Shown here piece after piece: positions 34,501 to 43,774 of a stretch of DNA of 64,000 nucleotides. Origin of the DNA: Amoebophrya sp. A120 (taxonomy: Eukaryota > Sar > Dinophyceae > Syndiniales > Amoebophryaceae). The stretch covers positions 2,077,888 through 2,141,887 of the forward strand of contig CAJINV010000014.1 of the NCBI GenBank assembly GCA_905178155.1, given 5' to 3'. Below the pieces are notes generated by a model, which saw only the letters and a list, made by a program, of their open reading frames with translations, had not been told where the DNA came from and made no database searches. Each line of letters begins with the position of its first letter. Position 1 is the stretch's first letter. The position numbers and the translations under genes were made by a program.

Positions 34501-34984
34501 GCAACTTTTGGAAGTTTTTCTGACTTTCGTCCGAGTTGTAACACAAACCAAGCAACTTCCCCTGGTGGTCGAGTTGCAAGCAGTCCCACTGCGCCTGGTC
34601 CACGGCATGCAAGATGCGGAGCCTGTCGGTGTTTGCGACACCGGCTGACCTGCAGACGGTCTCTGCTTTTTTGGCGACCTCGTACTCTGTCCCCTCGGCT
34701 TTTTGTTCCAGAACACTGGCGAGCCGGAGCAACTTGGTCTCGCCCCGCTGTCGCAGCTTGTATCGGTCGTATGGAGTAAGGCCTAACTTTTCAAATGCTG
34801 CGTCGTATTTCTCGTAGATGGTTGTCGTGGCACTTTCGCGCGTCTGTGGGTGGGTCGCGCGGTTTAGCTGAAATATCATCCAAGCTACCTGTTTTGAGTG
34901 TAGGCCCAAAATTGGAAAGAACAGATGACACGGCCAGGCTGTTTGAAACGAGTGCGCACGGCACGCCCCACGAACGAAGCACAT
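31559..34984 (-). CDS. Large transposon-encoded protein, 1141 codons, unknown function
   Basis: The longest intronless frame inside the transposon. The true start may be the Met near 34879 (MIFQLNRATHPQTRESA), because the first 35 codons look non-coding and a CAG acceptor lies close by. The first ~600 residues are helical and well structured (for example YEKYDAAFEKLGLTPYDRYK, FDEASMFAGGSKEAFKACEK, YRWCGILYMLQYVGENYDGL). A later region is beta/aromatic-rich (ILLWHKKQRQYYWYLGVRDF, RTRIALLGDTWYAARCDRGF), interrupted by poly-Ser and Gly linkers. I could not identify a DDE catalytic triad, reverse transcriptase, helicase or capsid motif by eye. Size and position make it the best transposase candidate of the element, but this is inference. 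Two FYVPAP repeats occur at the C-terminus. Confidence 0.7.
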   Translation of the reverse strand: MCFVRGACRAHSFQTAWPCHLFFPILGLHSKQVAWMIFQLNRATHPQTRESATTTIYEKYDAAFEKLGLTPYDRYKLRQRGETKLLRLASVLEQKAEGTEYEVAKKAETVCRSAGVANTDRLRILHAVDQAQWDCLQLDHQGKLLGLCYNSDESQKNFQKLQGPNLVTTTTAHNLPPTTQIWTPLPFAGLPRKRDDDNYASLCQAYLFLIEVNRYAPIALRELFAGGAVLPTVPITFLQDQASWNRRAAYFLSQLAKLMIQTPILHRLDNSVAISGDLKLLNKELQYVLTNPDQVTTLREGLERLRDCLAQEQRASVASRDLALFDEASMFAGGSKEAFKACEKVINARYSGAGYRWCGILYMLQYVGENYDGLRLLLASTGAKKGTKIANVLEILNRVTPKAIRVTVTTWAPYFEFYQEISCRASEKSNNWSFIQSSVEKLQTPVVKQEANPLALEVDGQDLAQALRCYFFSAASVWAGESATLLPFAAFQQTDPELQHQQQLQANLISLGSHLHKAVERIPERLRPPLVMQQLYSDLHAAKAAGASTVPAAARTYLQRALRTSLRDEKLQEDAFHGAGVKNLSATHREIPIGVQEGKILPGAPRLPLATRHDKLDREGKDDYPRSKFLPRPPCELGDSGDLMNKTYGDLLHERGTDLAANGSEEREELKARFDGLARRNQRADILQDEIQLPQWPRLREEILHGTASPAPFVQAFALAAAANFPQQKFTQQQQQPAPATVFSAPLEEHMAYAKSCGKLLVLAQQSPILLWHKKQRQYYWYLGVRDFYVCVQRQSLTEIPGTSSSVGGGRIGNGVGSLLAAPGGVSSSSSSSNPSKRYGFQIFPAEEAAPPSGEVMFYHKNSRTRIALLGDTWYAARCDRGFVRDNVLFFEQPEVYHTFRTFLEVEHIATSELVTIMAYEFSRGGADSATAPTGSSSSSSSSSSSASTLLGPASSAVPVSQLRPAVPSYSDIAGRLKKKCRQDLEELWRGEKMFVLEENPLETTDRDIFFSEPSLPVQPQQAPATTRERSPRREPGPTINTGSAANGTEPAAGIVAARVKSSHSVLVKPRAERELARVFCTFCDDVMPVRSVPVATPIQNSFYVPAPKLATFLCMQKPAGWFYVPAPHTPDRPSSGLQLV

Positions 34985-36887
34985 CGGGATAGGCCGGGCC
35001 TGATCTAGGACAAGCCGGGCGGATGCAAAACAGAAAAAGGCCCCCCAAGAGGGCGGGGGGTCTTGAGGCTTTTGCTAATACCAGTTCCCGCCCCGAGGCG
35101 TCCGAAGCGCTCGGCGAAGGGTTTTCCAGGTTGGAGGCCGTCATTGCTTCCGCCCATATTGCCGGGGGAATGGATTTCGTCGCGGACCGCGGAAGCCATA
35201 TTTTGTTACAGTTGAGGCGCACCATAGCGCCCTCAGAAGACGAAAAGCTGACAGAAGGGTCGGCCCCCGATCACTGGGCGACGATATGGAAGGGCCGAAG
35301 GGTTCCCATGTTGCTCGCGCTTCATCGTTGGGCCCTTTTTTCTATTCATTTGCCGCAGAGCCGTACAAGTTTAAAGCCAGAAACCTCAAGCAGCTCGCGT
35401 GCGCACTTCGCTCTGTAGTATGCAGAAAGTCCCTCTGTTGTGGCGGCGCTAGTACACGAGCAGAACAGGCAGCGGGCGCGCGCGGGGGGCAGGCGAAGGC
35501 ATGGGACACCGGAGGGCCCACAGGACAGGGCATCGACCCCCCCCTCCGGGGGGGGGGCAAAAGGGGGGGCGATTTGGCATGAATTCTGCCGCTTTTTGGG
35601 GGGGGGGCAATTTTGGCCCTTCCCCCGATGCTACAGGGGGGGGGTAAAATGGGCCATTTTGTGGCCGAAAATACCCCCCCCCCCAAAAGGGGGAGGAATT
35701 CGTCGGAAAAAATGGCCCCGGCCGCCCCCCCATTCGAGGGGGGGGGCAAACAAGCCCGGCGGGCGCGGCCCTGATTTCGCGCGACGCGCGCAGGCCGCGC
35801 GCGGCAAGCGCCAGGCCCCCGGCGGGCGCAGGGCAGGGAATGTGCCCGGGGCTTTGCCTTCCGCCCCTGGCCCGGCTTGGGCGGCCGGCGGCCCAACGGG
35901 CCCATGCCGAGGCCAGGGCGGACAACCGGGCGCCCTGCGGCCCGCATCGGGCCAGAATGGCGCGCAAATTCACCAAAGCCCGGGCCTTGGCTCTATAGCG
36001 GGCCGAAAAATGGCCCCAGGCAGAAGAAAAATGCTAAAGGAGAGAAGCCAAACGGAAAGGGGTGGCCCCCCTCTGCGCGCTGCACAGCGAAAACCCAAGC
36101 GGGGCGCGCAAAAAAAGCGCGCCTGTTTTCCTTCAGACACGAGCCAACGCGGCACTTTTTGGGTCCGCGGGGGCCTCCGAACAAGGGAAAAACGAGCGTG
36201 CCACCGTGTCTGAAGAAGAACAGGCAGAGGCCCTGCAGGCCATCGAGGCCGGCCCGCGGCGCCTGTGCCTCTTTGGCGCGCCACTAGTGGCGCGCTTGGC
36301 CTTTTTCGCCCCGCCCCCAGGCGCCCCATAGGCCAGGGCAGCCCGGCGCATTTCCCGACCCCCGGAGAAATGCAAAAGTGGGCAGAAATACTGCCCGCGC
36401 GCGCCAGATCTCGAAAAGCGCCTCGGGCGCGGGGCCTATGCCCACCGGCGCCGTTTCCGGGTGAAACAGTGCCCCTCCCGTGCTCTGCCCCCCGTCCTAA
36501 CACTCTGAACGCGCTGCCCCCGCGTCAAGAAGCCGTATAGGGCGCAAGCATTTCTTTTCGAACCAACTGAAGGGCAACAGCTTATTTTTTCCAGTTCAAA
36601 AGACATTGACATTTTCCCGGCTTGATAAGTTTTTGGCAACGCGGAATCTTTGCCCGGATGCGATTCCGTCAACTGTGATCGGTCTGGTGCACATTACTGT
36701 TTTCCTCAGAGCTGACACCCGATGTGTGCCACAGACAGTTTGAAAAAATCACGAATGTATGAAGTTGTTGTTTGTATTGCTCAAAATATTTATCTACGAA
36801 ACCAAATTTGTGATGCGTGCTGTTGTCAAGTTTCTCGTTGCGCCTCCTCTACGGCTGAAGTAGAGGAGTCCTGTTTCGTCTAGACCT
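34985..36887. other. GC-rich non-coding tract of the transposon
   Basis: Contains long overlapping frames on both strands (for example 35440-36213 plus, 35342-35947 minus). These reflect high GC and lack structured protein character. The 35530-35765 part has G and C runs of 7-11 bases. From about 36540 the sequence becomes AT-rich ahead of the next gene. Confidence 0.6.
35530..35765. repeat. G-run / C-run cluster
   Basis: Repeated tracts of seven to eleven consecutive G (and a few of C) on the plus strand, spaced by 10-40 bp. Several have the form GGGGGGG-x-AAAATGGGCC-like. Such tracts can form G-quadruplex or slipped structures. They explain the open frames on both strands. Confidence 0.75.
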
Positions 36888-37841
36888 CTACTTCTCGTTC
36901 TCGGCATCATCGTCCGAGAAGTCGCCGCCATTCTCCTCCTCATCCTTGCCCCCGACATTGTTCTCTTTTTCCCAAGAGTCTTCCTCGCTCAGCGACTCCT
37001 GCATCATGTCCTCCATTTCCTGCTCATCCTGGTGCTTATCTTCCAGTGGGGCGGCCGCGGACGAAGAGCTGCTGCCTCCCCCCGTCCGGGAGCAAAAGCG
37101 CTTCAACTGCGGGGTCTGGGAGTTGTACGGGGAAAATCTAGACACAAGCATGTAGAAGCACTTAAGATTGTTTTATGCATGGCAGACGTTCTAAGTGCTG
37201 CGATTTTCGCATGACAAATGCAGGAAAAATAGTAAGCCTCATCAATACCGGGGCGCGCTCCTCTTTTTCCCGTTTCGCCGCCCCCATGGGGAGGCGGTCG
37301 CGGAGAAACTTGCACACCGCCGGAACGCGCTTGTCTTCGATGGGGTGGCACCGTTTCAGCTTCATGCGGTCCACCAGCTTCGCCTGGCCCTTTCTTTCGA
37401 TGTAAATTCTCGCCGCCTCCTTCGACTCCACCATTCCGCTGCCCGCGAGCAAATCGATGAAGGTCGGTTTGTGTTGCTCCATCGCCAGTTCGTCGTAATC
37501 TGTCATGCATTGAAGATGGTATTGAAGGGGGTGGGAAGATGTCGAATTTGTCATGCAGAATGCCAGAAGGTAGGCCCGAGGGTCCGCAGGTCATGCTCGT
37601 CATGCGGAAAAATTAAAAAAATACATTTCAAGTTGCTGGGAATTTCCTTCTTCAACTTCGTCGGCGCCATCACATACTCCTCGGAGGCCTTCTGCAGCAG
37701 GTCCTGGAAGGGCTTGATTTCCTTGTCGTCCTCCAAGCGAATGCGGTTGAGGACATTCTTCAGGTCCGCGAGGGAGGACGGCTCGAACACTTCCTTCACG
37801 GAAGTGGCGGCGCCCTTTTTGTTGCTGCCGGTCTTGGCCAT
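36888..37841 (-). CDS. Transposon passenger protein, 3 exons, 242 aa, acidic tail
   Basis: Not recognised. Exons: 37841-37625, 37499-37238, 37137-36888 (729 nt, divisible by three). Intron 1 is GT-AG (AAAT/GTATTT...GACAG/ATTACG). Intron 2 needs a GC donor (GATGAG/GCTTAC...GTCTAG/ATTTTC) to stay in frame. The N-terminus is Lys-rich (MAKTGSNKKGAATSVKEVFE). The middle contains YIERKGQAKLVDRMKLKRC and VPAVCKFLRDRLPMG. The last 60 residues are Ser-rich then very acidic (EDSWEKENNV...DFSDDDAENEK). Basic core plus acidic tail would suit a nucleic-acid or chromatin-associated protein; this is a guess from composition. Confidence 0.6.
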
Positions 37842-38934
37842 TTTGTAATCGGTGCGTAGTGCACGAAGTTAGCCACCTCAAAGAGAGTTAGCGGAAGGCG
37901 CAGACTGTTCTGCAAGGAGGAGATCCAAACTTTTTCGCGCCACGATACAAATCAGAGTTCTCGACGAAGCTAAACGATCCAAACCACGACGATGCGCTCA
38001 CACAAAACACAAAATCGCCGCACAAACACAGGCGGGAGTTCTTAAATTTGGTCCGCAGCCAGGTAGCAGAACGAACACAGATACTAGCAAAGCGGGCGGC
38101 AAGCTTCAGGGCTTGGCAATAACTGGCCGAGGCCGCTGGCTGCCATCGATCCTTAGCTGCGCGGGCGCCTGCACAGAAGCGGCCTACTCTGCTTCGGCTC
38201 TCAGGCGCGGGTGGTTGCGCGAGGGCCAGCCGGGCCTTCCACCGCCCGCCCGAAGCACCCTCGACCACCCCGAGGGGCGGTCGGGGGGCGGTCGGGGCCG
38301 ACAGGAGATTCGCAGCGGGAGGGCGCCAAGCAAGGCCCACGGGGCTCCCGGCCCCCCAAGCATGCCGGCAGGCGCACGAAGAGGCGACGGCGCGGCGCCT
38401 CCGCACCTGTAGAGGGGCGCGCGTTTTCGGGCGCACTTTTGCCAGGAGAGGCGCCGCGCGCGCGGTGCTTGCTGCAGTGCTTCGGCACCCCCGGCGGGGA
38501 CCGGCGCGCCGGGGGCAGGGCGACGGCGCGCGGGCCGGGCCTGGGGGCGAGGTCTGGGGCAGTCCGGGCTCGGCAAACCGGGCCGCCAAAACGCATCGGC
38601 AAGGGGCCGGGCCGAGAGCCAACACCGCCGGGCCCTGCCGCCGGCTGTAAGGCAGTGGGCACTGCATGCCCGCATCGCCGCGGCACAAGAACATCGGCCA
38701 GGCGCCGCAGACGCGGGCGCGGCTGCGAAGGACGGCGCACAACCCCGGGCGCGGGGCGGGGCAGGAGGGGCGGGGGGTTGGGATCTCAAGGCGCGGATAT
38801 TCCGCTTTCTATCGTGTGCCTCTGCTCATATACTACTTACAGCGTGCAATGCCTCAACTCTTTAAGAACACCCTGACAAAATTTTTTTACGCTAAGAAAC
38901 CACACGCGGCAATTGGATTCCACTAGCAGAGAAA
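37842..38934. other. GC-rich spacer within the transposon
   Basis: Overlapping frames of 180-280 codons occur on both strands at 37888-38876, but they are Pro/Arg/Ala-rich shadows of high GC with no structured motif. From 38800 the sequence turns AT-rich just before the recombinase start. It may hold divergent 5' regions for the minus-strand passenger gene and the plus-strand recombinase. Confidence 0.55.
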
Positions 38935-39966
38935 ATGGCAACAGGCAAGGGCATCCGAGGCCAGGCGCGGGCCCTCACCGCCGAGGAGTTTGCCGCAATA
39001 TTCGAGAAACTCCCGACGCCTCACGACCTCGCTTGGCTACTCTCCTACGCACTAATGGCGCCGGCGGCGGAGGTGCTACAGCTCCAGCGGGAGGACTTTG
39101 AGTCACACCCGGGCGCCGTTCGCCTCGTCGGGCTTACCGGGAACAAACGGAAGCCGCGCATCGTCCCCATTGCCGGGGAGGTGGCTCGGGTGGTTGCGGA
39201 TGCTTTGGCGGGGCGGTACACCTACAAGAACACCACCTACAAAAAAGGGAAGGCGTTCGGCTTCGCTCCTGCCGGGCAGCCCGCCATTCCCCTCCGGCCT
39301 CAGTCATACCGCAACGCGCTTGCGGCGGCGCAATCGAACAGCGGCGGGGGAGCGCGGTTGGCGACGTCACACTCCGCAAAGAGGACCGGCATGACCCTGG
39401 CGGAACAGGCCGGCCACGCGGTACGCAAATGTCTTTGCTTTATTTTTGAGAGGCCCGCGCGCCTGGCGGGGCATAGCCGGCCCGGCAGCGCGGCCAGGCG
39501 CTGCGGCGGCACATATAGGAGGCGCAGGCAGCCCCGCGCCCGGGCTCTTGCTTGGCGCGGCGCCAAACAAGACCCCGCGGCGGCCACCGCCCCACAGCTT
39601 GGGAACCCGTGGCCCGCCGGGGTCCAATGTCATGCAGTAAGCGCGCGCGCGGAGCAAAAATCCTCCAAAACCACAAAACAGGGGCGCGACGTGCGGGGCG
39701 TTTCGGGGCACAAGACCGAAACCGAATACGCCAAATACATTCAAAGCGCCCGGGCGGGCGAAATTGCAGAAGACATCGCCGCCGACTTCCACGCGGGGCG
39801 CGCCGGCGGATGGCGGGACTGGGCCCGACCCCTCTCTCGGTGGCGGCGCAGTGCTGCGGCGCAGGCGGCGGGGGACGTGGCCTTGCTAATTTTGCTCCTC
39901 TTGGCGGGGGTACAAATCTGCCTCATTACCTGGCTGGCCGTGCTGCTCGGCCGCCTGCAACAATGA
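38935..39966 (+). CDS. Tyrosine recombinase (phage-integrase-like catalytic domain), 2 exons, 256 aa
   Basis: A site-specific recombinase domain without an obvious N-terminal core-binding domain. In order: LTAEEFAAIFEKL start of the catalytic fold, APAAEVLQLQREDF (box I, where the usual Arg three residues before Glu is Pro), TGNKRKPRIVPIAGEV (Lys beta-hairpin), SHSAKRTGMTLAEQAGHA (box II, H followed by K-R), and GVSGHKTETEYAKYI, with His and the nucleophilic Tyr at the usual +9 spacing. Exons are 38935-39420 and 39682-39966. The 261-bp GT-AG intron (GCG/GTACGC...AACAG/GGGCGC) separates box II from the GHK-Tyr block. The C-terminus adds a hydrophobic helix (ALLILLLLAGVQICLITWLA). It may resolve or circularise the element. 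The altered Arg box raises doubt about activity. Confidence 0.78.
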   Translation: MATGKGIRGQARALTAEEFAAIFEKLPTPHDLAWLLSYALMAPAAEVLQLQREDFESHPGAVRLVGLTGNKRKPRIVPIAGEVARVVADALAGRYTYKNTTYKKGKAFGFAPAGQPAIPLRPQSYRNALAAAQSNSGGGARLATSHSAKRTGMTLAEQAGHAVRKCLCFIFERPARLAGHSRPGSAARRCGGTYRRRRQPRARALAWRGAKQDPAAATAPQLGNPWPAGVQCHAVSARAEQKSSKTTKQGRDVRGVSGHKTETEYAKYIQSARAGEIAEDIAADFHAGRAGGWRDWARPLSRWRRSAAAQAAGDVALLILLLLAGVQICLITWLAVLLGRLQQ

Positions 39967-40350
39967 GGCGGGCACAGACAACAGGCGGAGCCAGCGCCCC
40001 CAGGCTGAGGAAGTGGCTGCCCGGGTTGCGGCGCGCGCGTGCGGAGGCGGCAGCGCAGTTCAATGTCGGTTCTGTAAAGGCGCAATACGAAACGGACGAA
40101 ACGAGTGGGATCCTGCAGAGGACCGAAGCCTCGGGACGAAAACAAAAACCATAACCGAGGTGCAGAAGCCGGCGTGTTATCGGTGTCGAATGCAAAATGA
40201 TTGGCCCCCTGTTGCGGAGGTGGTAGAGAGTGCGGCGGGATACGCGACGTGGCATCAATATAGTTGATGCCCCCAATTATCAACTATTTTGGGGCCCCCC
40301 CTTTGAAGGTGTTCTGCCAAACATGTACTTCGGCCGTTTTTCCGGTCTAA

Positions 40351-40510
40351 CTTGATAAGCGGGAAGTCGCTATTCTATTGTCGTAGTCGTATGTCCTCGA
40401 GTGCCATTCGTTTTTCCGAATTACTGTGATTCTGTCGTGAGTCAAGAAGTATATCAGGAGTCTAAGTACCATGTAGCTCTAGCTGCAGCTCTTGCTCTAC
40501 AACTACTACA
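40351..40510. other. TSD and short gap between transposon and PP2A gene
   Basis: Starts with the right TSD copy CTTGA (40351-40355). The remaining ~155 bp is AT-rich and would be the PP2A 3' untranslated region or terminator area. No motif seen. Confidence 0.6.
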
Positions 40511-42514
40511 TCAAATAAAGTAGTCGGGCATGAGGCGGAGTTTTGGATTTGGAGCGTGCTGGGTCGCGCCCAAGGCGGAGGAACTCGTTGGCGACAGCGG
40601 CAAATCGCTCTTCCCTTCGAGCGGCTCGTTCTCGGGCGCGGCGTCAAACTGCAACACCGTGTACTTGAGGTGCTCGTCTATTTCCATCACCGCGCCGCGG
40701 TTGCCGCTATGGAACTGTCAGGATTGAAATTAACAAAGTTGAAATTATATTTTGTGATGCATAAAATCTATACCAGTTGGACCCACAGTTTCCAATCGGC
40801 GCATGAGAAATTTTCCTGGCCTCTGAAGCAAGTCTGTCATGCTGTTTAGGGAAAAATGGCTGCTCCCTGTCATGCTAGTCAGCAGCCCAACTCTTTCTCT
40901 TGACCCTTACCAGCGCTAGAATCTGCCTCCCTTGCGCCTTCAGCAATAGAGTCAGTCTTTGCGTCGCATTTTATGCATGGCAAATCATTTCAACTTTGTC
41001 GATTTCAACTCTGACACATCCATAGCCGCACCGGCCGCAGTAGTTCGGCGCGGAAAAGATCGTGAGCACGTTCCGCTCGTGGGCCCAGCTGTAGCCGTCC
41101 ATGACCAGTTGGTGCGCGCGGGCGATAAGTCGCAGGTTGTTCTGGTGGTTCCAGTTTTCCGAGACGTCCTGCCCGAAAATGAATCCCGCGCCCCGCGGAC
41201 TGATGCCCCACCCGGTGATTTCGTCCGGGTCCGACCAGAGGATGTCGCAGATCGGGCCCTCGTGCGGGACCTCGATAAACCGGTTCAGGTTTCGCAGGTC
41301 GTCCAGCGTTTCGATGCTCGGGGAGAGGCCGGCGTGCGGACAGAAGATCTGGTCCTCGATGAGCGCGGTGAGGGGGAGGGAATCAAACGCGTTCATGAAC
41401 GCGTTCCACACCGTGGGAGACCCGTAGGTGCGCATGCACTCGTCGAAAAACCCATACACCTGCGTCACTTGTCGGCTCTCGTGGTTGCCGCGTAGCAGGA
41501 AAACCATGTCCGGGAATCTGAAGGGGCAAGAGGTTTTCATTTTCTATCTTTTTCTTTCTGATTGCATCAATATACGCATGACAAGAAACGTCCTTCCTAG
41601 TAATCCGAAGCTCATCAACCAGCATGATGATTTTGCAAAGAAATGAAGCCTCTAGCATAAAAAAATGCGAAGAAGTGTGGTAGCTTGTCGGTCAAAAATA
41701 TACCTCATCTTGTAGAGAAACACCAACGTCGCCGTGAGCACGGAGTGGTAACCTCGATCTACGTAGTCGCCCAGGAATAAGAGTATCCAAAGAAAAAGAA
41801 TTTTACAGTTACAAATTGTTTGTGGCAGCATCAACACTGATGTCCCTGCATGGCAGAAAATAACACTGGGAACGCGGAGATCATGAGGGAAAACACGCAT
41901 GAAGCGAGGGCAGTATTAGTATAGCATTTGCTGCATGACATAGCGATAGCTATATTTGTCTTGCTTGCCACGCAACACAAGGTCGCGTAACTGTTTACAA
42001 TTTTTTCGCAGGATAAAGAGGTTTTGTTCCGGGGGTGCACCCTGGATCTTGAGCAGTTCCTTCAAATCCGTAAACTGGCCGTGGATGTCGCCGATCACCG
42101 AAATCGGGCATTTTACGGCGGCCACATTGGACTTATGCAATACAAAAGCAAGTACTTTGGACTATGTGTAAGTCGACACATGGAAAACAATTTATTTATC
42201 AGAAGTACAACGACTAACGTATGGATTTTTTCGCCGTGCGGATTTACCTTTACGTATAGAGAGAAAATAAATGCGTCATGCAATCAAACTAACATGCAAT
42301 TTCAAAGTACAAAGTACAACTTTTATCGCAGAGGATAGGACTCCTCGCGGAGCAGTTGCTCCGTTCGGGACACAATTTCTATCAGCTCTGGTTCCTTCAG
42401 CACCTGCATGCCGAGCACTTGCTCGATCTTCCCGTCAATGGTTGCCTGCTCGACCGTCGAGAGCCGACTGCTTTTCGGCTCCGCGGCCAGAAGCCGGGGC
42501 TCCAGAAGAACCAT
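40511..42514 (-). CDS. Protein phosphatase 2A catalytic subunit, 5 exons, 349 aa
   Basis: Catalytic subunit of PP2A, a cytosolic/nuclear Ser/Thr phosphatase. The family motifs run in order: [93 protein letters not shown] and [15 protein letters not shown]. It ends PDYFI, the PP2A-type tail (TPDYFL in animals), which favours PP2A over PP4 or PP6. It is about 40 residues longer than usual because of an N-terminal extension and an insertion before the tail. Exons: 42514-42338, 42128-42016, 41778-41704, 41517-41025, 40702-40511 (1050 nt, divisible by three). Introns 1, 2 and 4 are introners; intron 3 (41518-41703) is GT-AG. Confidence 0.95.
40708..41024 (-). mobile_element. Introner, family C (317 bp)
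   Basis: TSD GCCGC on both sides. The left terminus is TATGGAACTGTCAGGATTG and the right CAACTCTGACACATCCATA. It splits the PP2A motif between YCGRCG and NRGAVMEID. Confidence 0.95.
41784..42015 (-). mobile_element. Introner, family D (232 bp)
   Basis: TSD AAGAG on both sides. The left terminus is TATCCAAAGAAAAAGAATTT and the right CAATTTTTTCGCAGGATA; both continue into GTTAC/GTAAC, as in the D copy at 8612-8811. Removal joins PPEQNL to [10 protein letters not shown] of PP2A. Confidence 0.88.
42134..42337 (-). mobile_element. Introner, single-copy type G (204 bp)
   Basis: TSD GGACT on both sides. The left terminus is TATGCAATACAAAAGCAAGT and the right TACAACTTTTATCGCAGAGGATA, a diverged TIR sharing GTAC-TTTG words. 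Removal joins LLREES to [11 protein letters not shown] of PP2A in frame. Confidence 0.85.
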
Positions 42515-43774
42515 GGTCTATAGTTGTCGCTTTTTAGTCGTATTAATTGAAAACCAAAATTCCTTTCAATGTCCTTCAGATTCTTAGAACATCACTGACG
42601 CTAAGGCGAAAAAAAACGGAGAAAGCGGATACATTCATGGGGCGTAACGAAAGCGATTTCATTGTCGTCAATATCATTATAAACCTGCTACTGCTTCTGC
42701 TTCTCCCGGCGTAGTAAAGAGTTCTTTCGCTATAGAAATTATGGTCACACTCTCCTACTAAGCAATCGACTACTTACAGGAAACAAAGCCACACATATGC
42801 ATATCGTCTGCTGGCGGTTTCAACTAATTATAACATCCCAGGGGTTTTAGCAGTACAAGAATTCTAGGTCTCACATTCACAGTCACAAGCCTGCTTCTTG
42901 TCGGAAGAAAGAGAATTCGCTCGTTGCATTCGAAAATTATAGAGAAAAAAAAGAAATATATTGACTCCATCTTCATCTCCATCGTATGCCTTGTCTAAGA
43001 TTTGGCTGTTGCAGATCCATACACCAGTTAGAGTGTCACAACTATTCGTCCAACAAGCTTGTCTTCGTGTTTTGATCGCACTAATCGCCTTCCTGATCCT
43101 CGTCTTCTCGGAGCGGGCTGCAACCACGCTACACTCATCTTCTTATGTTCTGTTTCATCAAATTAGGCATACAACATACATGAAAGTCGAAGTGATAAGT
43201 ATGTTGAGCATAGAAGTTTTTTTCTTTCTGAGGAAAAAAAAAACTTGGACAACGAGGAACTCCGGGTCAATCGCAAGGCGAGCCAACATGTCGAGAACGA
43301 AGCAGCCTTTATCTAGGCACGGCTTCGGCGTCGCCAACCGACCCCTGCAGATCACAGCTGCCCCTCTTCAAGGTGGTGCGTGGGGCCGCGCGGGCATCCA
43401 CTCATCTTCACGGGTGCTCGCTCCTTTCCGTAAAGGAAGCAATCACGATCTTTCCGAGTCATGTTCGATGGGTTTGTTGTTTTGAAAAAGTAAAAGTCGT
43501 CTTCATCCTGCGGGCAGAATTTTCATCACTTTTCACATCGACGAACCATCCGCCTCCACGAGCTGTATGTAGTTCCTTGTCGTCCTCCAATGATCTGCAG
43601 GACGGATGGCCGTCTGGTCGCTCTGTAGTCGACCACGTGAAGAACCTCTGATGTTGATGGGTTCTTCATCTCAGTAGACGTAGACCACAACGACATGCGG
43701 GCTTCACGAGGACAACGTTATGTCGCCAAGAAAATTCTGATCCCGCGGCGGCGTGTTGTAAGTAGTTCGTCTAC
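42515..43774. other. No confident gene
   Basis: Intergenic DNA between the PP2A 5' end and the proteasome gene 3' end. Open frames up to 174 codons (42961-43485, plus) have no recognisable motif and unusual composition. No introner termini. Confidence 0.45.

Larger units (their letters stand above)
30904..40350. mobile_element. Complete 9,447-bp DNA transposon with TIRs and 5-bp TSD
   Basis: The left end begins TTAGACCAGAAAAACGGCCG and the right end is its inverse. 36 of the first 37 bases match, and similarity fades over the next 20 or so into a G-run (C-run at the right end). The element is bordered by CTTGA at 30899-30903 and again at 40351-40355, a perfect TSD. Inside are an intronless 1141-codon frame (minus), a three-exon gene (minus), a tyrosine recombinase with one intron (plus), and large GC-rich non-coding tracts. 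It lies in intergenic DNA, with its right end about 160 bp from the PP2A stop codon. The Y-recombinase alone would not give a TSD, so a separate transposase is expected. The family is not recognised. Confidence 0.88.

Noticed and set aside
31559-34984. Identification of the large protein as a Tn3-type transposase
   Set aside because: Only the element layout (large protein, recombinase, ~40-bp TIR, 5-bp TSD) is similar; I could not find the family motifs in the protein.
35440-36213. Long plus-strand open frame (257 codons) in the GC-rich part of the transposon
   Set aside because: Overlaps equally long minus-strand frames, is dominated by Gly/Arg/Pro/Lys from G-runs, and shows no structured segment.
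37888-38876. Overlapping frames of 180-284 codons on both strands
   Set aside because: High GC removes stop codons in all frames; composition is Pro/Arg/Ala-rich with no motif.
30904-40350. Polinton/Maverick or retrotransposon
   Set aside because: No DNA polymerase B, capsid, integrase zinc-finger, reverse transcriptase or long terminal direct repeats seen; the TSD is 5 bp.
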